A stretch of DNA of 64,000 nucleotides from Alcanivorax sp. S6407. GTDB lineage: Bacteria > Pseudomonadota > Gammaproteobacteria > Pseudomonadales > Alcanivoracaceae. The first letter of the stretch is position 1. Every line of letters starts with the position of its first letter. Location: assembly GCF_023016115.1 (NCBI RefSeq), contig NZ_JALKBH010000008.1, positions 62,001-126,000 on the forward strand, read 5' to 3'. The position numbers and the translations under genes are program-made. This document shows, piece after piece, positions 38,847-48,797 of the stretch. The notes beneath the pieces are model-generated. The model ran no database searches, was not told where the DNA came from, and saw only the letters and a program-made list of their open reading frames with translations.

Positions 38847-40268
38847 ATGCACACGGAATACAGCAGTGATTTCACCGTGACCTCTCACGGTGCCGCGGGG
38901 GAGGTGACAGGGTCCTGTCACCGGGTGGAAGTTCATGGCAAGCAGTTGCTGCTGGATTGCGGCATGCACCAGGGGGGGGATGCCGTTAAACGGCTGCAGG
39001 ACGAGCAGTTCGATTTTGTGCCACGGCAGATGGATGCCGTGGTGCTGTCCCATGCTCACCTGGATCACTGCGGGTTGTTGCCTCTGCTGGTCGCCGAGGG
39101 TTTTGGCGGGCCGATCTATTGCACCGGGCCGACCCTGAATCTGCTGGCCATCATGCTGGAGGATGCCGCCAACCTTTATCAGCGCGATCTGGACCACAGC
39201 AACCTGCGCCGCAAGCGGGCCGGGCGCGCCACCATCAAACCCCGGTACACCCTGGACCATGTTCGTCAGGTGCTGGAGCAGTGCCAGCCGATGGAGTATC
39301 ACCAGAAGGAGACCATCCTTCCCGGTGTAACGCTGACCTTTCATGATGCTGGCCACATACTCGGTTCGGCAGTGGTGGAGCTGCTGATCAAGGGAGAGCC
39401 GGACCGTACCCTGGTATTTTCGGGCGACCTGGGGGCCAGCGAGCGTGTGCTGATGCGCACTCCGGAGGTGCCGCAGCGGGCAGATCTGGTGATCATGGAA
39501 AGTACCTACGGCGATCGCAATCACCGGAGTCAGGAAGACACCATGACCGAGCTGGAGGACATCATTGCCCAGGCTCGCAATGACGGCGTGATCATGATGC
39601 CCGCCTTTGCTGTGGGGCGAACCCAGGAACTGCTGTTCCATCTCGGTTGCCTCTATCACCGCGGTTTGCTGGAAGGTTGGCATGTGTTTCTGGACAGCCC
39701 TATGGCGCTGGAAGTCACCGGGCTCTATGACCAGTGGCTGGATGCCCTGGATGAGCAGGATCAGCGTGTCATGGCACACTTTGGAGCCCGTACCCTGCAG
39801 GATTTCCTGCCAGTACTGACACCGACGCCGTCGGTGGAAGAGTCCATGCAGATCAACCGTATCGAACGCGGCGCCATCATCATTGCCGGCAGCGGCATGT
39901 GTAATGGCGGGCGCATTCGTCATCACCTCAAGCATCGTCTCTGGCAATCACGCAATCATCTGGTTTTCACCGGTTATCAGGCCCGCGGCACCCTGGGCCG
40001 CAAGCTGGTGGACGGCGCCACGCATATACGCATGTTCGGTCAGCGATATGCGGTGAAGGCACAGCTGCATACGCTGGGTGGTTTTTCTGCCCATGCCGGT
40101 CGCCACGAGTTACTGGCCTGGGCAAAGAGTATTGAGGGTTCACCCCGGTTTCGCCTGGTGCACGGTGAACCGGAAGCCCTGGAAAGTCTTGCTGGTGCGC
40201 TGACAGAGATGGGCCGGCACGTCTCCGTAGCCGAGCAGGGTGTCATGTTCACTCCGGATTTCGCCTGA
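38847..40268 (+). CDS. MBL-fold metallo-hydrolase with RNA-specificity (beta-CASP) domain
   Basis: A 473-residue protein of the beta-CASP branch of metallo-beta-lactamases, related to YsnF/CPSF-like RNases. Zinc motif HAHLDHCG, then HDAGHILGSA and FSGDLG. The C-terminal beta-CASP part has STYGDR, MMPAFAVGRTQELL and SGMCNGGRIRHHL, and closes with GGFSAHAGRHELL, the RMMBL motif. Start chosen at MHTEYSS with AAGGA five bases upstream. The ATPase gene starts 9 nt after its stop, so both are co-transcribed. Substrate unknown; RNA is expected from family knowledge. Confidence 0.9.
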   Translation: MHTEYSSDFTVTSHGAAGEVTGSCHRVEVHGKQLLLDCGMHQGGDAVKRLQDEQFDFVPRQMDAVVLSHAHLDHCGLLPLLVAEGFGGPIYCTGPTLNLLAIMLEDAANLYQRDLDHSNLRRKRAGRATIKPRYTLDHVRQVLEQCQPMEYHQKETILPGVTLTFHDAGHILGSAVVELLIKGEPDRTLVFSGDLGASERVLMRTPEVPQRADLVIMESTYGDRNHRSQEDTMTELEDIIAQARNDGVIMMPAFAVGRTQELLFHLGCLYHRGLLEGWHVFLDSPMALEVTGLYDQWLDALDEQDQRVMAHFGARTLQDFLPVLTPTPSVEESMQINRIERGAIIIAGSGMCNGGRIRHHLKHRLWQSRNHLVFTGYQARGTLGRKLVDGATHIRMFGQRYAVKAQLHTLGGFSAHAGRHELLAWAKSIEGSPRFRLVHGEPEALESLAGALTEMGRHVSVAEQGVMFTPDFA

Positions 40269-40277
40269 GGGAGAGCA

Positions 40278-42977
40278 ATGAGTGCATCTCCACGGCAGGC
40301 CTGGCATCAACTGCCTGACACTGCCTTGTTGCATAAATTGGGCAGCCCGGACGGTGGACTGACGGACGCACAGGTTCGCGACCAGCGACTGCGTTTCGGG
40401 GAAAACCGCCTGCTCGAGCAGCGCCGCCGTGGCCCCTGGCGGCGTCTTGCCAGCCAGTTTCATGATGTTCTGCTTTATGTGTTGTTGGTGGCGGCGGTGT
40501 TGGCCCTGATCATGGGCCACACCAGTGATGCGGTGGTCATCGCCATGGTGGTGGTAATCAATGCCGTCGTCGGCTTTGTTCAGGAAGGCAAGGCAGAGGC
40601 TGCGCTACGGGCTATTCAGCAAATGCTGGTGGCAAGCTGCCGGGTATGGCGTGATGGCCAGCTTCAGACTCTGGATGCGGCGGAGCTGGTGCCCGGGGAC
40701 AGAGTGGTATTGGCCGCGGGCGATCGTGTCCCTGCCGACCTGCGATTACTCAGTGTCAATGAACTGCATTGTGACGAAGCGATGCTCACCGGTGAGTCCG
40801 TGCCGGTGGGCAAGCAGGCTGCGGTGCTGCCGGAAGAGACCAGTCTGGCCGAGCGCAGCAACATGGCGTGGATGGGCTCGCTGGTGACAACGGGGGCCGC
40901 CGATGGGCTGGTAGTGGCCACGGGAACGGACACGGAGCTGGGCCGGATTGGCGAAATGGTGGCCACCGTGCGGGCCCCCGAAACCCCGCTGACACGCGCA
41001 CTGGCCCGGCTGGGGCGTCAGCTGGCTATCCTGATTCTGTTGCTGTCGGCAGTGGGGTTGGCCTGGGCGGTGCTGGCCATGGGCATGGCCCCTTCCCAGC
41101 TGTTGCCTGTCGCCGTGGGCATTGTGGTGGCAGCCATTCCCGAAGGGTTACCTGCCATTGTCACCATCACCCTGGCGATCGGGGTGCAGCGGATGGCGAA
41201 AAATCATGCCGTGATTCGCAAGCTACCGGTGGTGGAAGTACTGGGCTCGGTGACGGTGATCTGCTCGGACAAGACCGGCACCCTTACCCGCAACGAAATG
41301 ACCACCCGCACCTTTGTGACTGCGGCAGGGCGGGTGCAGATTTCTGGCGAAGGGTATGCCCCCGAGGGGAAGGTGGAGAGTGACACCCCGGCCGCCAGTC
41401 TGCTGTTTGATCAGGCGGCCAAAGTGGCCATGTTGTGCAATGACGCCTGGTTGAAGGAAAGCGAGGGGCAATGGCATCTGCATGGTGATCCCACTGAAGG
41501 TGCGCTTTACGTCATGGCTAACAAGGCGGGGCTGGACGAGCATTTTCGTGACGCCTGTCCGCGTCAGGCGGAGCTGCCCTTTGCCACGGAGCGGCTTTAC
41601 ATGGCCACGCTGAATCAGGTGGATGGCCAGCAGCAGATCATGGTGAAAGGTGCTCCGGAACGGTTACTGGGCCTGTGTGAGTATCAGCAGAATGAGGACG
41701 GCCGTGGGCCGCTGGCGCAGGCGTTCTGGCAGCAGGCGCTGAACAGTCTGGCAGGAGAGGGGTTGCGGGTGCTGGCGCTGGCGGCCAAACCGCTAACGGC
41801 CTCGCAGGCCTCACTGACAGAGCAGGATCTGGAAAGCGGGCTGGTCTTGCTGGGGCTGGCCGGCACCCTGGACCCGCCCCGCGAGGAGGCGGTGACGGCG
41901 GTGGCCGAGTGTCGTCGGGCGGGAATCCGCGTGAAGATGATTACCGGCGATAACCCGGAAACCGCGCGAGTGATTGCCACCCAGGTGGGCTTGGCCGGTG
42001 GCAAGGTGATGACCGGCAAGATGCTGGCAGAGACCTCCGATGCCGAACTGGATGTGCTGTTGGATGACGTGGACGTGTTTGCCCGTACTTCGCCCGCCGA
42101 CAAGCTGAGGTTGGTGGAGCGCCTGCAGGCGGGGGGGCAGGTGGTGGCCATGACCGGGGATGGGGTGAATGATGCCCCGGCGTTGCAGCGGGCCGATATC
42201 GGCATTGCCATGGGCGGCAAGGGCACCGATGCCGCCCGGGATGCGGCGGGCATGGTACTGACTGATGACAACTTCGCCACCATTGCTGCAGCAGTGCGCG
42301 AAGGGCGCACGGTCTACGACAATATCGTCAAGGCGCTGTTGTTTATTCTGCCCACCAGCCTGATAGAGGCACTGGTATTGATGGTGGCGGTGGTGCTGGG
42401 TGTGCCATTGCCGATTACCCCGGTACAGATTCTCTGGGTCAACATGATCACCGCCATTTCGCTGGCGCTGGCGCTGGCCTTCGAGCAGGGCGAGGCGGAC
42501 CTGATGGCGCGACCGCCCCGCTCACCCCGACAGGGACTGATTACGCCCCTGCTGCTGTTCCGGCTGTTGTGGCTGGGCATGCTGGGAACCGCGGCGGTGT
42601 TCTGGCAGTACCACCGGTTTGATGCCGAGGACCTGGAAAGGGCGCGTAGCATGGCGGTGCTGACCCTGGTGTGGATCGAGATTGTGTATCTGTTTGCCTG
42701 CCGGCGGGTGCTGGCACCGGCCTGGTCGCGACCGTCCCTTGAAGGGATTATGCCGGCGCTGCTGGCGTCGGCGGTGGTGGTGGTGTTGCAGTGGCTGTTT
42801 CTGGAGGTGCCGCCACTGCAGACGTTGTTTGGTTCCGTGTCCCTGTCGTTGCATCTGTGGCTGGAAGCCCTGCTGACCGCGCTGGTGATCTTGCTGGCGG
42901 TGGAAGGGGAAAAGGCGATGGTGCGGTGGCTGCGGGGGCGAGCCGTTGATGGGCAACCGCTGGCCCATCATGGCTGA
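40278..42977 (+). CDS. P2-type cation-transporting ATPase
   Basis: An 899-residue inner-membrane pump. Seen in order: N-terminal cation ATPase domain ([19 protein letters not shown]); LTGESVPV (actuator TGES); [13 protein letters not shown] in M4 (PEGLP is typical of Ca2+ and Na+/K+-like P2 pumps); [13 protein letters not shown] with the phosphorylated Asp; [31 protein letters not shown] hinge; and C-terminal cation ATPase helices. The ion is probably Ca2+ or Na+. It overlaps no gene and follows the MBL gene closely; the Na/Pi cotransporter starts 66 nt later, suggesting a three-gene unit. Confidence 0.92.
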   Translation: MSASPRQAWHQLPDTALLHKLGSPDGGLTDAQVRDQRLRFGENRLLEQRRRGPWRRLASQFHDVLLYVLLVAAVLALIMGHTSDAVVIAMVVVINAVVGFVQEGKAEAALRAIQQMLVASCRVWRDGQLQTLDAAELVPGDRVVLAAGDRVPADLRLLSVNELHCDEAMLTGESVPVGKQAAVLPEETSLAERSNMAWMGSLVTTGAADGLVVATGTDTELGRIGEMVATVRAPETPLTRALARLGRQLAILILLLSAVGLAWAVLAMGMAPSQLLPVAVGIVVAAIPEGLPAIVTITLAIGVQRMAKNHAVIRKLPVVEVLGSVTVICSDKTGTLTRNEMTTRTFVTAAGRVQISGEGYAPEGKVESDTPAASLLFDQAAKVAMLCNDAWLKESEGQWHLHGDPTEGALYVMANKAGLDEHFRDACPRQAELPFATERLYMATLNQVDGQQQIMVKGAPERLLGLCEYQQNEDGRGPLAQAFWQQALNSLAGEGLRVLALAAKPLTASQASLTEQDLESGLVLLGLAGTLDPPREEAVTAVAECRRAGIRVKMITGDNPETARVIATQVGLAGGKVMTGKMLAETSDAELDVLLDDVDVFARTSPADKLRLVERLQAGGQVVAMTGDGVNDAPALQRADIGIAMGGKGTDAARDAAGMVLTDDNFATIAAAVREGRTVYDNIVKALLFILPTSLIEALVLMVAVVLGVPLPITPVQILWVNMITAISLALALAFEQGEADLMARPPRSPRQGLITPLLLFRLLWLGMLGTAAVFWQYHRFDAEDLERARSMAVLTLVWIEIVYLFACRRVLAPAWSRPSLEGIMPALLASAVVVVLQWLFLEVPPLQTLFGSVSLSLHLWLEALLTALVILLAVEGEKAMVRWLRGRAVDGQPLAHHG

Positions 42978-43042
42978 TGGGTTGGGTAAACCGGTGCGTG
43001 ACTGGCAGACGTGACCGGGTGTGGCTGGGAGGCCAGGTGTAG

Positions 43043-44659
43043 ATGGAGTATGTCATTGCGGTGCTTGGCGGGGTGGGGCTTTTCCTGCTGGGCATGTGGC
43101 TGATTACCGAAGGGCTGAAGGTGGCGGCAGGAGCGTCGCTTGAGCGCCTGTTGTCCAGCTGGACCCGAAGTCGTCTGCGCGGGCTGTTGTCGGGCACCCT
43201 GCTGACGGCGGTGGTGCAGTCATCCAGTGCAGTGACGGTGGCAGCGCTGGGCTTCGTGAACAGCGGCCTGTTGCGATTCGAGAGGGCAGTGTGGGTCATC
43301 TTCGGCAGCAATCTTGGTACAACGCTTACCGCCTGGGTAGTGGCGCTGATCGGGGTGAAGTTCAAGATTGATGTGCTGGCGTTACCGCTGGTGGGGGTGG
43401 GTGCCCTGTTGCGGGTGTTTGCCCCGGTGGATCGTTACCGCAATCTGGGCATGGCGCTGGCCGGTTTCGGCATCCTGTTCATGGGCATCGATGTGCTGTC
43501 CAGCGGCTTCCAGAATCTGGGTGAGCAATTTACCGTGCCGGATGGCGGCGCCGCCCTCATCTGGCTGGTGCTGGCGGGCATCGTACTGACCTCCCTGATG
43601 CAGTCATCCAGTGCCACGGTGGCGCTGGTGCTCACCGCCCTGGCCGGCGGCATGCTGGGTTTTCGCGAAGCGGCGGCCATGGTCATCGGGGCCAATGTGG
43701 GCACCACTTCCACGGCGCTCATTGCCACCCTGGGCGCCACCGCCAATGCCCGGCGGCTGGCCATCGCCCACGTGCTGTTCAATCTGCTCACCGGGGTCAT
43801 GGCCATCGTGCTGCTCGGCGTGCTGCTTCAGGTGGTGGATCTGCTCGCCGGCGTGCTCTGGCTGGAAGAGGATCCCGCCGCCAGGCTGGCGCTGTTTCAT
43901 ACCTGCTTCAATCTGTTGGGCATTGTGCTGATGTGGCCCATCGAGCCGTTCATGAGTCGCTTCCTGCTGAGCCGTTTCAGGGAGCGGCAATCGAGCAAGG
44001 AAAAACTCCAGTTTCTGGACCGTAATCTGGTGTCGTTACCGGATGCGGCACGAGCGGCGCTGGCCCAGGAAATGGAACGTTTGCTGGTGCAGTACCCGGT
44101 GGCCATGGCCACCCTGCCGGACCCGGACAGCAAGCGCCTGGGCCACATCGTGATTCGTGACCGGCTGCTGGAACAGATCGGGGATTTCCTCGCCGATGTG
44201 GGCCGGCAACATCTCAGTGATGAGCAGATCAATGTGTTCCAGATGGGCTGGCGGCTGCAGGGGAATCTGCTGAACATGGATGACACCTTGCAGAGACTGG
44301 ATGGCCTTTGTCAGGCCCTGCAGCGACATGATGACTGGTCGCGGGTGGAAGAATTGCTGTCGGACTGGTTCGCCAGCGCAGGCCGGCAGATGGAAGAAGA
44401 GTGGCGCGCCGGCGATGGCAGTGCCGGGGCTGAAGCGTTGCTGGGGAAATATGAACAGGCCAAACACGGCCTGCTGGCCAGCGCCATGTCCGGCAATCTG
44501 TCCCGCACCTCGCTGGATCTGGCCTTGCAGAGTCTGAGTCAGGGGCGCTGGATGCTGGAGCAATGGCAGCGGGCATTGGACTACTACAGCCTGATGGCCG
44601 CAACACCACCACCGGATGATCCGGAGGATAGTGATGAACGCCTGATGCCTGATGCCTGA
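43043..44659 (+). CDS. Na/Pi cotransporter family protein
   Basis: A 538-residue inner-membrane transporter. Two inverted-repeat cores carry the QSSSA signature (VVQSSSAVTVAAL at about residue 55 and LMQSSSATVALVL at about residue 185) as in NptA/PF02690. About 9 membrane segments are followed by a cytoplasmic helical part from about residue 320 that looks PhoU-like. Phosphate uptake driven by sodium is the family function; bacterial members can also work in export. The start has GGAGG-like GGGAGGCC upstream. The C-terminal coding end runs into a repeat with GATGCCTGATGCCTGACGCC. Confidence 0.9.
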   Translation: MEYVIAVLGGVGLFLLGMWLITEGLKVAAGASLERLLSSWTRSRLRGLLSGTLLTAVVQSSSAVTVAALGFVNSGLLRFERAVWVIFGSNLGTTLTAWVVALIGVKFKIDVLALPLVGVGALLRVFAPVDRYRNLGMALAGFGILFMGIDVLSSGFQNLGEQFTVPDGGAALIWLVLAGIVLTSLMQSSSATVALVLTALAGGMLGFREAAAMVIGANVGTTSTALIATLGATANARRLAIAHVLFNLLTGVMAIVLLGVLLQVVDLLAGVLWLEEDPAARLALFHTCFNLLGIVLMWPIEPFMSRFLLSRFRERQSSKEKLQFLDRNLVSLPDAARAALAQEMERLLVQYPVAMATLPDPDSKRLGHIVIRDRLLEQIGDFLADVGRQHLSDEQINVFQMGWRLQGNLLNMDDTLQRLDGLCQALQRHDDWSRVEELLSDWFASAGRQMEEEWRAGDGSAGAEALLGKYEQAKHGLLASAMSGNLSRTSLDLALQSLSQGRWMLEQWQRALDYYSLMAATPPPDDPEDSDERLMPDA

Positions 44660-44668
44660 CGCCGAAAG

Positions 44669-44882
44669 CTACGAAGCCGCTGTAGGAGCGAGCCTGCTCG
44701 CGATCCGAGCCTAAGCGAGGTAAGGATTCCAGAAACGCATTTAGATTTGTCGGCGCCTCTACTCCCTTAAGAGGGGCCAGAAAGGAACATGCCGCAGGGC
44801 GATCAGGCCTTTCCGGGCTCGACAGGTTGATTAAAACACCTCCCTTCGGTCGCCTCGCTACGCGAGGTTCGTCCCCTGGAAG
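44669..44882. repeat. REP-like composite repeat, copy 6
   Basis: CTACGAAGCCGCTGTAGGAG, then CGAGCCTGCTCGCGATCCGA, the closest match here to the Pseudomonas REP consensus. It lacks the heptad arms. A module at 44795-44880 (CGCAGGGCGATCAGGC, CTCCCTTCGGTCGCC) is shared with copy 5. The span 44660-45022 has no gene. Confidence 0.8.
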
Positions 44883-44949
44883 AGCGGGGTTTTGGTTGCG
44901 CGTGTCGCCTGTTGCGTGAAGCGTGTTGCAGCCGCAGAGCGGCGAATAA

Positions 44950-44982
44950 ATTCGGGCCCGCTTCCTTGCGAAAGCGGGCCCG
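44950..44982 (-). terminator. Terminator-like hairpin for the aldehyde dehydrogenase operon
   Basis: Arms CGGGCCCGCTT and AAGCGGGCCCG (11 bp) with a loop of about 8 bases, followed on the minus strand by AATTTATT. It lies about 40 nt beyond the stop codon. Confidence 0.75.
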
Positions 44983-45022
44983 CACTCCCTGGTCCAGAGG
45001 GAGGTAACTGCCAACCGAACAC

Positions 45023-46453
45023 TTACTGCGGAGTACGAATCACCAGCAGGCGTTCTTCGGTCATGTCATTGATGGCCCAGCGAATGCCTTCACGGCCCAG
45101 GCCGGAATCCTTCACGCCACCGTAGGGCATGTTGTCCACGCGCCAGCTCGGTACATCACCGATCACCACGCCGCCGACTTCCAGCTCGTCCCAGGCTTTC
45201 TGGGCCTTGTACAGGTCGCGGGTGAAGATGCCGGCCTGCAGGCCGAATTTGGATTCGTTGATGGCACGCAGGGCGTCATCGAAGTCGCTGAAGCGGCTGA
45301 TCACGGCCACCGGGCCGAACGCTTCCTCTTCCACAATGTTGGTGCCGGCCGGTGCATCTTCCAGCAGGGTGGCTTCCAGCATGGCGCCGTCGCGCTTGCC
45401 GCCGGTGAGCAGTTTGGCGCCGGCGTCCACGGCTTCATTGATCCAGTTTTCCAGACGCGTCGCTTCGCCTTCGGAAATTACCGGGCCAATGAAGGTGTCC
45501 TCGTTTTTCGGGTCGCCCATTTTCAGGGAGGCGGTCTTTTCCACCAGTCTGGCTTTCAGCTCGTCATAGACCTTGTCGTGAATCATGATGCGCTGAACAC
45601 CGATACAGCTCTGGCCGGACTGATAGAAAGCACCAAAGACGATGCGCTCCACTGCGTCGTTCAGGTCCGCATCTTCGTCTACCACTACTGCAGCGTTGCC
45701 GCCCAGTTCCAGAATCACCGGCTTCTTGCCGGCACGGGCTTTCAGGTCCCAGCCCACATCCGGGCTACCGGTGAAGCTGAGCAGCTTGAAGCGCTCATCC
45801 GTGGTGAACAGGTCCGCGCCGTCACGGTGACAGGGGAGGATAGAAAAGGCGCCTTTGGGGAGATCCGTTTCTGCCAGCACTTCACCGATGATGATGGCGC
45901 CGATGGGCGTGCGACTGGCCGGCTTGAGCACGAAGGGGCAGCCGGCGGCGATGGCCGGTGCTACCTTGTGGGCTGCCAGGTTCAACGGGAAGTTGAACGG
46001 GGAAATGAATGAGCACGGACCAATCGGCACACGCTTGACCATGCCCCGGTAGCCTTTGGCGCGGGCAGAAATTTCCAGGTTCAGGACTTCGCCTTCGATG
46101 CGTACCGACTCTTCGGCGGCCACGCGGAAGGTATCGATCAGACGGGTGACTTCGCCGCGGGCATCCTTGATCGGTTTGCCGGCTTCCACGCACAGTGCTT
46201 CGGCCAGTTCGTCAAAGCGCTCTTCAAAACGTTTTACGCAGTGATAAAGAATCGCCTGGCGCTCATAGGGTGCCAGTTTTGCCATGGCCGCACTGGCCTT
46301 GTCAGCAGCATCAATGGCCTTGTCGATGGTGGCGGCATCCGCCATGGCCACACGGGTCGCCACTTCACCGCTGTACTTGTCGGTAACGTCCAGATCCTGG
46401 TTGGCGAACACCGCCTCATTGGCCAGGTAGTAGGGGTAAGAATTCTTCAGCAT
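45023..46453 (-). CDS. Aldehyde dehydrogenase family protein
   Basis: A 476-residue NAD(P)-dependent aldehyde dehydrogenase. The Asn in FISPFNFPLNL, the LELGGNAAVVV glutamate, and the catalytic Cys in FYQSGQSCIGVQR are all present, as is FGPVAVISRF. Its sequence resembles the ALDH11/non-phosphorylating GAPDH side of the family, but the true substrate cannot be stated. It follows the TPP-enzyme gene on the same strand (101 nt gap with a palindromic repeat). Together they could oxidise an aldehyde released by decarboxylation of a 2-oxo acid. Confidence 0.88.
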   Translation of the reverse strand: MLKNSYPYYLANEAVFANQDLDVTDKYSGEVATRVAMADAATIDKAIDAADKASAAMAKLAPYERQAILYHCVKRFEERFDELAEALCVEAGKPIKDARGEVTRLIDTFRVAAEESVRIEGEVLNLEISARAKGYRGMVKRVPIGPCSFISPFNFPLNLAAHKVAPAIAAGCPFVLKPASRTPIGAIIIGEVLAETDLPKGAFSILPCHRDGADLFTTDERFKLLSFTGSPDVGWDLKARAGKKPVILELGGNAAVVVDEDADLNDAVERIVFGAFYQSGQSCIGVQRIMIHDKVYDELKARLVEKTASLKMGDPKNEDTFIGPVISEGEATRLENWINEAVDAGAKLLTGGKRDGAMLEATLLEDAPAGTNIVEEEAFGPVAVISRFSDFDDALRAINESKFGLQAGIFTRDLYKAQKAWDELEVGGVVIGDVPSWRVDNMPYGGVKDSGLGREGIRWAINDMTEERLLVIRTPQ

Positions 46454-46476
46454 TTTTTTCTCCGAAGGTTGAAGAA

Positions 46477-46556
46477 CGCCGGAAGCTGGACGCCTGATGC
46501 ATGACGCTTAAAGAAAACGGGCGTCGAGCGTCTTGCATCAGGCGTCGGGCGTTCTT
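46477..46556. repeat. GACGCC/GGCGTC hairpin repeat, copy A
   Basis: The left arm GACGCCTGATGCATGACGC is mirrored by GCGTCTTGCATCAGGCGTC. It lies between the aldehyde dehydrogenase and TPP-enzyme genes and ends inside the stop-codon region of the latter. Confidence 0.8.
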
Positions 46557-48195
46557 ACAGCTTTGAGCTGAGATCACGAATTTCCTGATTGAGGATGCGG
46601 TTGTTGTCGCGGTAGTCCACCGGGCAATCAATCACGTGCACGCCGCCGGCGGCATAGCACTCTTCGATCAGCGGGGCGAGGCCAGCGGTGGATTCTACAC
46701 GATGGCCATTGGCGCCATAAGCGCGGGCATAATCCACGAAGTCCGGGTTGGTGAAGTCCAGACCGAAGTCCTGGAAATCCATGTCCGCCTGCTTCCACTT
46801 GATCATGCCGTAGCCGTCGTCGCGCAGGATCAGAATCACGATGTCCAGCTTCAGGCGAACCGCGGTTTCCAGTTCCTGGCTGTTCATCATGAAGCCGCCG
46901 TCACCGGCAATGGCCATTACGCGACGTTCCGGATAGACCATCTTGGCGGCCATGCCGGAGGGCAGGCCGGCGCCCATGGTGGCCAGCGCGTTATCCAGCA
47001 GCACGGTGTTGGGTTTGATCGCCGGGTAGTTACGGGCAAACCAGATTTTGTACATGCCGTTGTCGAGGGTAAGGATGCCGTCTTCGGGCATGACCTTGCG
47101 GATCTCGTCCACCAGACGCTGCGGGCGGATCGGGAAGCTGTCATCGGCGATGCCTTCACGGATGTGAGTCTGCAGCGCATCACGAATCCGGTGGAAGTCG
47201 GAGAAGCTCCAGTGCTCCTGGGGCTCCAGGCGTTCCTTGAGCTGCCAAAGGCTGTTGGCGATATCGCCGATCACTTCAATCTGCGGGAAGTAGACCGGGT
47301 CGACCTGGGCGGAGTTGAAGTTGATGTGTACCACTTCGGCGCCGCCCGGGCGCATGAAAAACGGTGGCTTCTCCACCACGTCGTGACCCACATTGATGAT
47401 CAGGTCGGCCTGGTCGATGGCACGGTGCACGAAGTCACCGGCGGACAAGGCCGTATTGCCAAGGAAGTGCGCGCCGGTCTCATCCACCACCCCTTTGCCC
47501 ATCTGGGTGGTGATCACCGGGATGCCCAGCTTCTCCACAAACTGGCGCAGCATCTTGCTGGTCAGCTTGCGGTTGGCGCCGGCGCCGGCCAGCAGCAGCG
47601 GCTTGCGCGCACCTTGGATGGCTTCGATGGCCTTGCAGATAGCCTTGTCTTCGGCTATCGGGCGACGGGTCATGCTCGGCTCGGTGACCGGCATGGTGGA
47701 ATGTTCGCGGGCGATATCTTCCGGCAGCTCCAGGTGAGTCGCGCCGGGGCGTTCTTCTTGCGCAAGACGGAAGGCTTCGCGAATGCGGGTGGGGATGGAG
47801 TCGCCACTGACCACCTGCTTGGTGAACTTTGTCAGCGGGCGCATCATGTCGACCACATCAATGATCTGGAACTGGCCCTGCTTGCTGCTCTTGATGGGCT
47901 TCTGGCCGGTGATCATCACCATGGGCATGGCGCCGAGCTGGGCATAGGCGGCGGCGGTCACGAAGTTGGTGGCGCCGGGGCCAAGGGTGGACATGCACAC
48001 ACCGGCCTTGCCGGTCAGGCGACCATAGGTGGAAGCCATGAAACCGGCTGCCTGCTCATGACGGGTAATCACCAGTTTGATTTTGGAGCCGCGCAGGGAC
48101 TCCAGCAGGTCCAGGTTTTCTTCGCCAGGAATGGCAAAGACGTGTTCAACGCCTTCGGCTTCCAGGGCTCGGACGAACAAATCTGATGCTTTCAT
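46555..48195 (-). CDS. Acetolactate synthase-like TPP-dependent enzyme
   Basis: A 546-residue enzyme of the acetohydroxyacid synthase/pyruvate decarboxylase family. VITRHEQAAGFMAS has the catalytic Glu that activates TPP. STLGPGATN is an ALS mark, and the Mg/TPP motif is GDGGFMMNSQELETAVR. LDIVILILRDDGYGMIKWKQ follows. No small regulatory subunit gene is nearby, and the aldehyde dehydrogenase gene comes right after, so catabolic acetolactate synthesis or decarboxylation of another 2-oxo acid is more likely than branched-chain amino acid synthesis. GGAGAG precedes the ATG. Confidence 0.87.
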   Translation of the reverse strand: MKASDLFVRALEAEGVEHVFAIPGEENLDLLESLRGSKIKLVITRHEQAAGFMASTYGRLTGKAGVCMSTLGPGATNFVTAAAYAQLGAMPMVMITGQKPIKSSKQGQFQIIDVVDMMRPLTKFTKQVVSGDSIPTRIREAFRLAQEERPGATHLELPEDIAREHSTMPVTEPSMTRRPIAEDKAICKAIEAIQGARKPLLLAGAGANRKLTSKMLRQFVEKLGIPVITTQMGKGVVDETGAHFLGNTALSAGDFVHRAIDQADLIINVGHDVVEKPPFFMRPGGAEVVHINFNSAQVDPVYFPQIEVIGDIANSLWQLKERLEPQEHWSFSDFHRIRDALQTHIREGIADDSFPIRPQRLVDEIRKVMPEDGILTLDNGMYKIWFARNYPAIKPNTVLLDNALATMGAGLPSGMAAKMVYPERRVMAIAGDGGFMMNSQELETAVRLKLDIVILILRDDGYGMIKWKQADMDFQDFGLDFTNPDFVDYARAYGANGHRVESTAGLAPLIEECYAAGGVHVIDCPVDYRDNNRILNQEIRDLSSKL

Positions 48196-48474
48196 GAGGT
48201 GGTCTCTCCGGTTGTGACCTGTCTGATATTCGGTTGCAGCAGGTGTCCACGAGTGTGTGGCAATGCAATTTCAACGCTGTTTAATGCAAACGCTGTGCCT
48301 GCTTTTCCCTGCTTTGGTGCGGGAAAAGTGCATCAAGTTGGTGCTAGGTAGACATTTCGAGGTTCACTATAGCGCGAGATGGTGCATCAAAGGGGTAGTT
48401 AAAGCCGATACTTTTTATTAACAAATGTGATCATGAACCATTGCCGATAAGGTGGTGGCGGTGCACAGTCTGCG

Positions 48475-48788
48475 CCTAGCAGGCTGTTGAAAAGCCCGTT
48501 GCGTACTCAGTCTTTCAGGCTGGTTCGCCCCCTCTATGGGCCAAAAGGTAAAGAGGGGCGCGCTTTTGAAGGTGTATGTCCATCCATCGAAAAAGCGCAA
48601 CAACGAGTGCGGACCAGCCTGGAAGACCCGGGAGCACTCTAAAGAGTATAAAGGCGCGGCCTGAAGCGCACATCTGCTGCGCCTTGCCTCTCGGAAAGGG
48701 AACCACCCTGACCATCGAGACAAGACACAACAGCTGCACGCTTCAGGCCACGCTGAGTATGCAAGGGGCTTTTCAACAGCCTGCTAGG
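48475..48788. mobile_element. MITE-like element with 18-23 bp perfect terminal inverted repeats
   Basis: CAGGCTGTTGAAAAGCCC (48480-48497) and its complement GGGCTTTTCAACAGCCTG (48766-48783) end a 304-bp unit. CTAG flanks both ends and could be a 4-bp target duplication or part of the inverted repeat. Weaker similarity continues inward (GTTGCGTACTCAG against CTTGCATACTCAG). No transposase is encoded. An internal hairpin with CCCCCTCT/AGAGGGG lies near 48532-48567. The right end touches the Shine-Dalgarno (AGGAGG) of the next gene. The sequence at 48196-48474 holds the promoter region of the TPP enzyme; no gene is visible. Confidence 0.8.
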
Positions 48789-48797
48789 AGGGAGACT

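Noticed and set aside
46636-48186. 516-codon open frame on the plus strand
   Set aside because: It mirrors the TPP enzyme gene; the composition is unlike a real protein.
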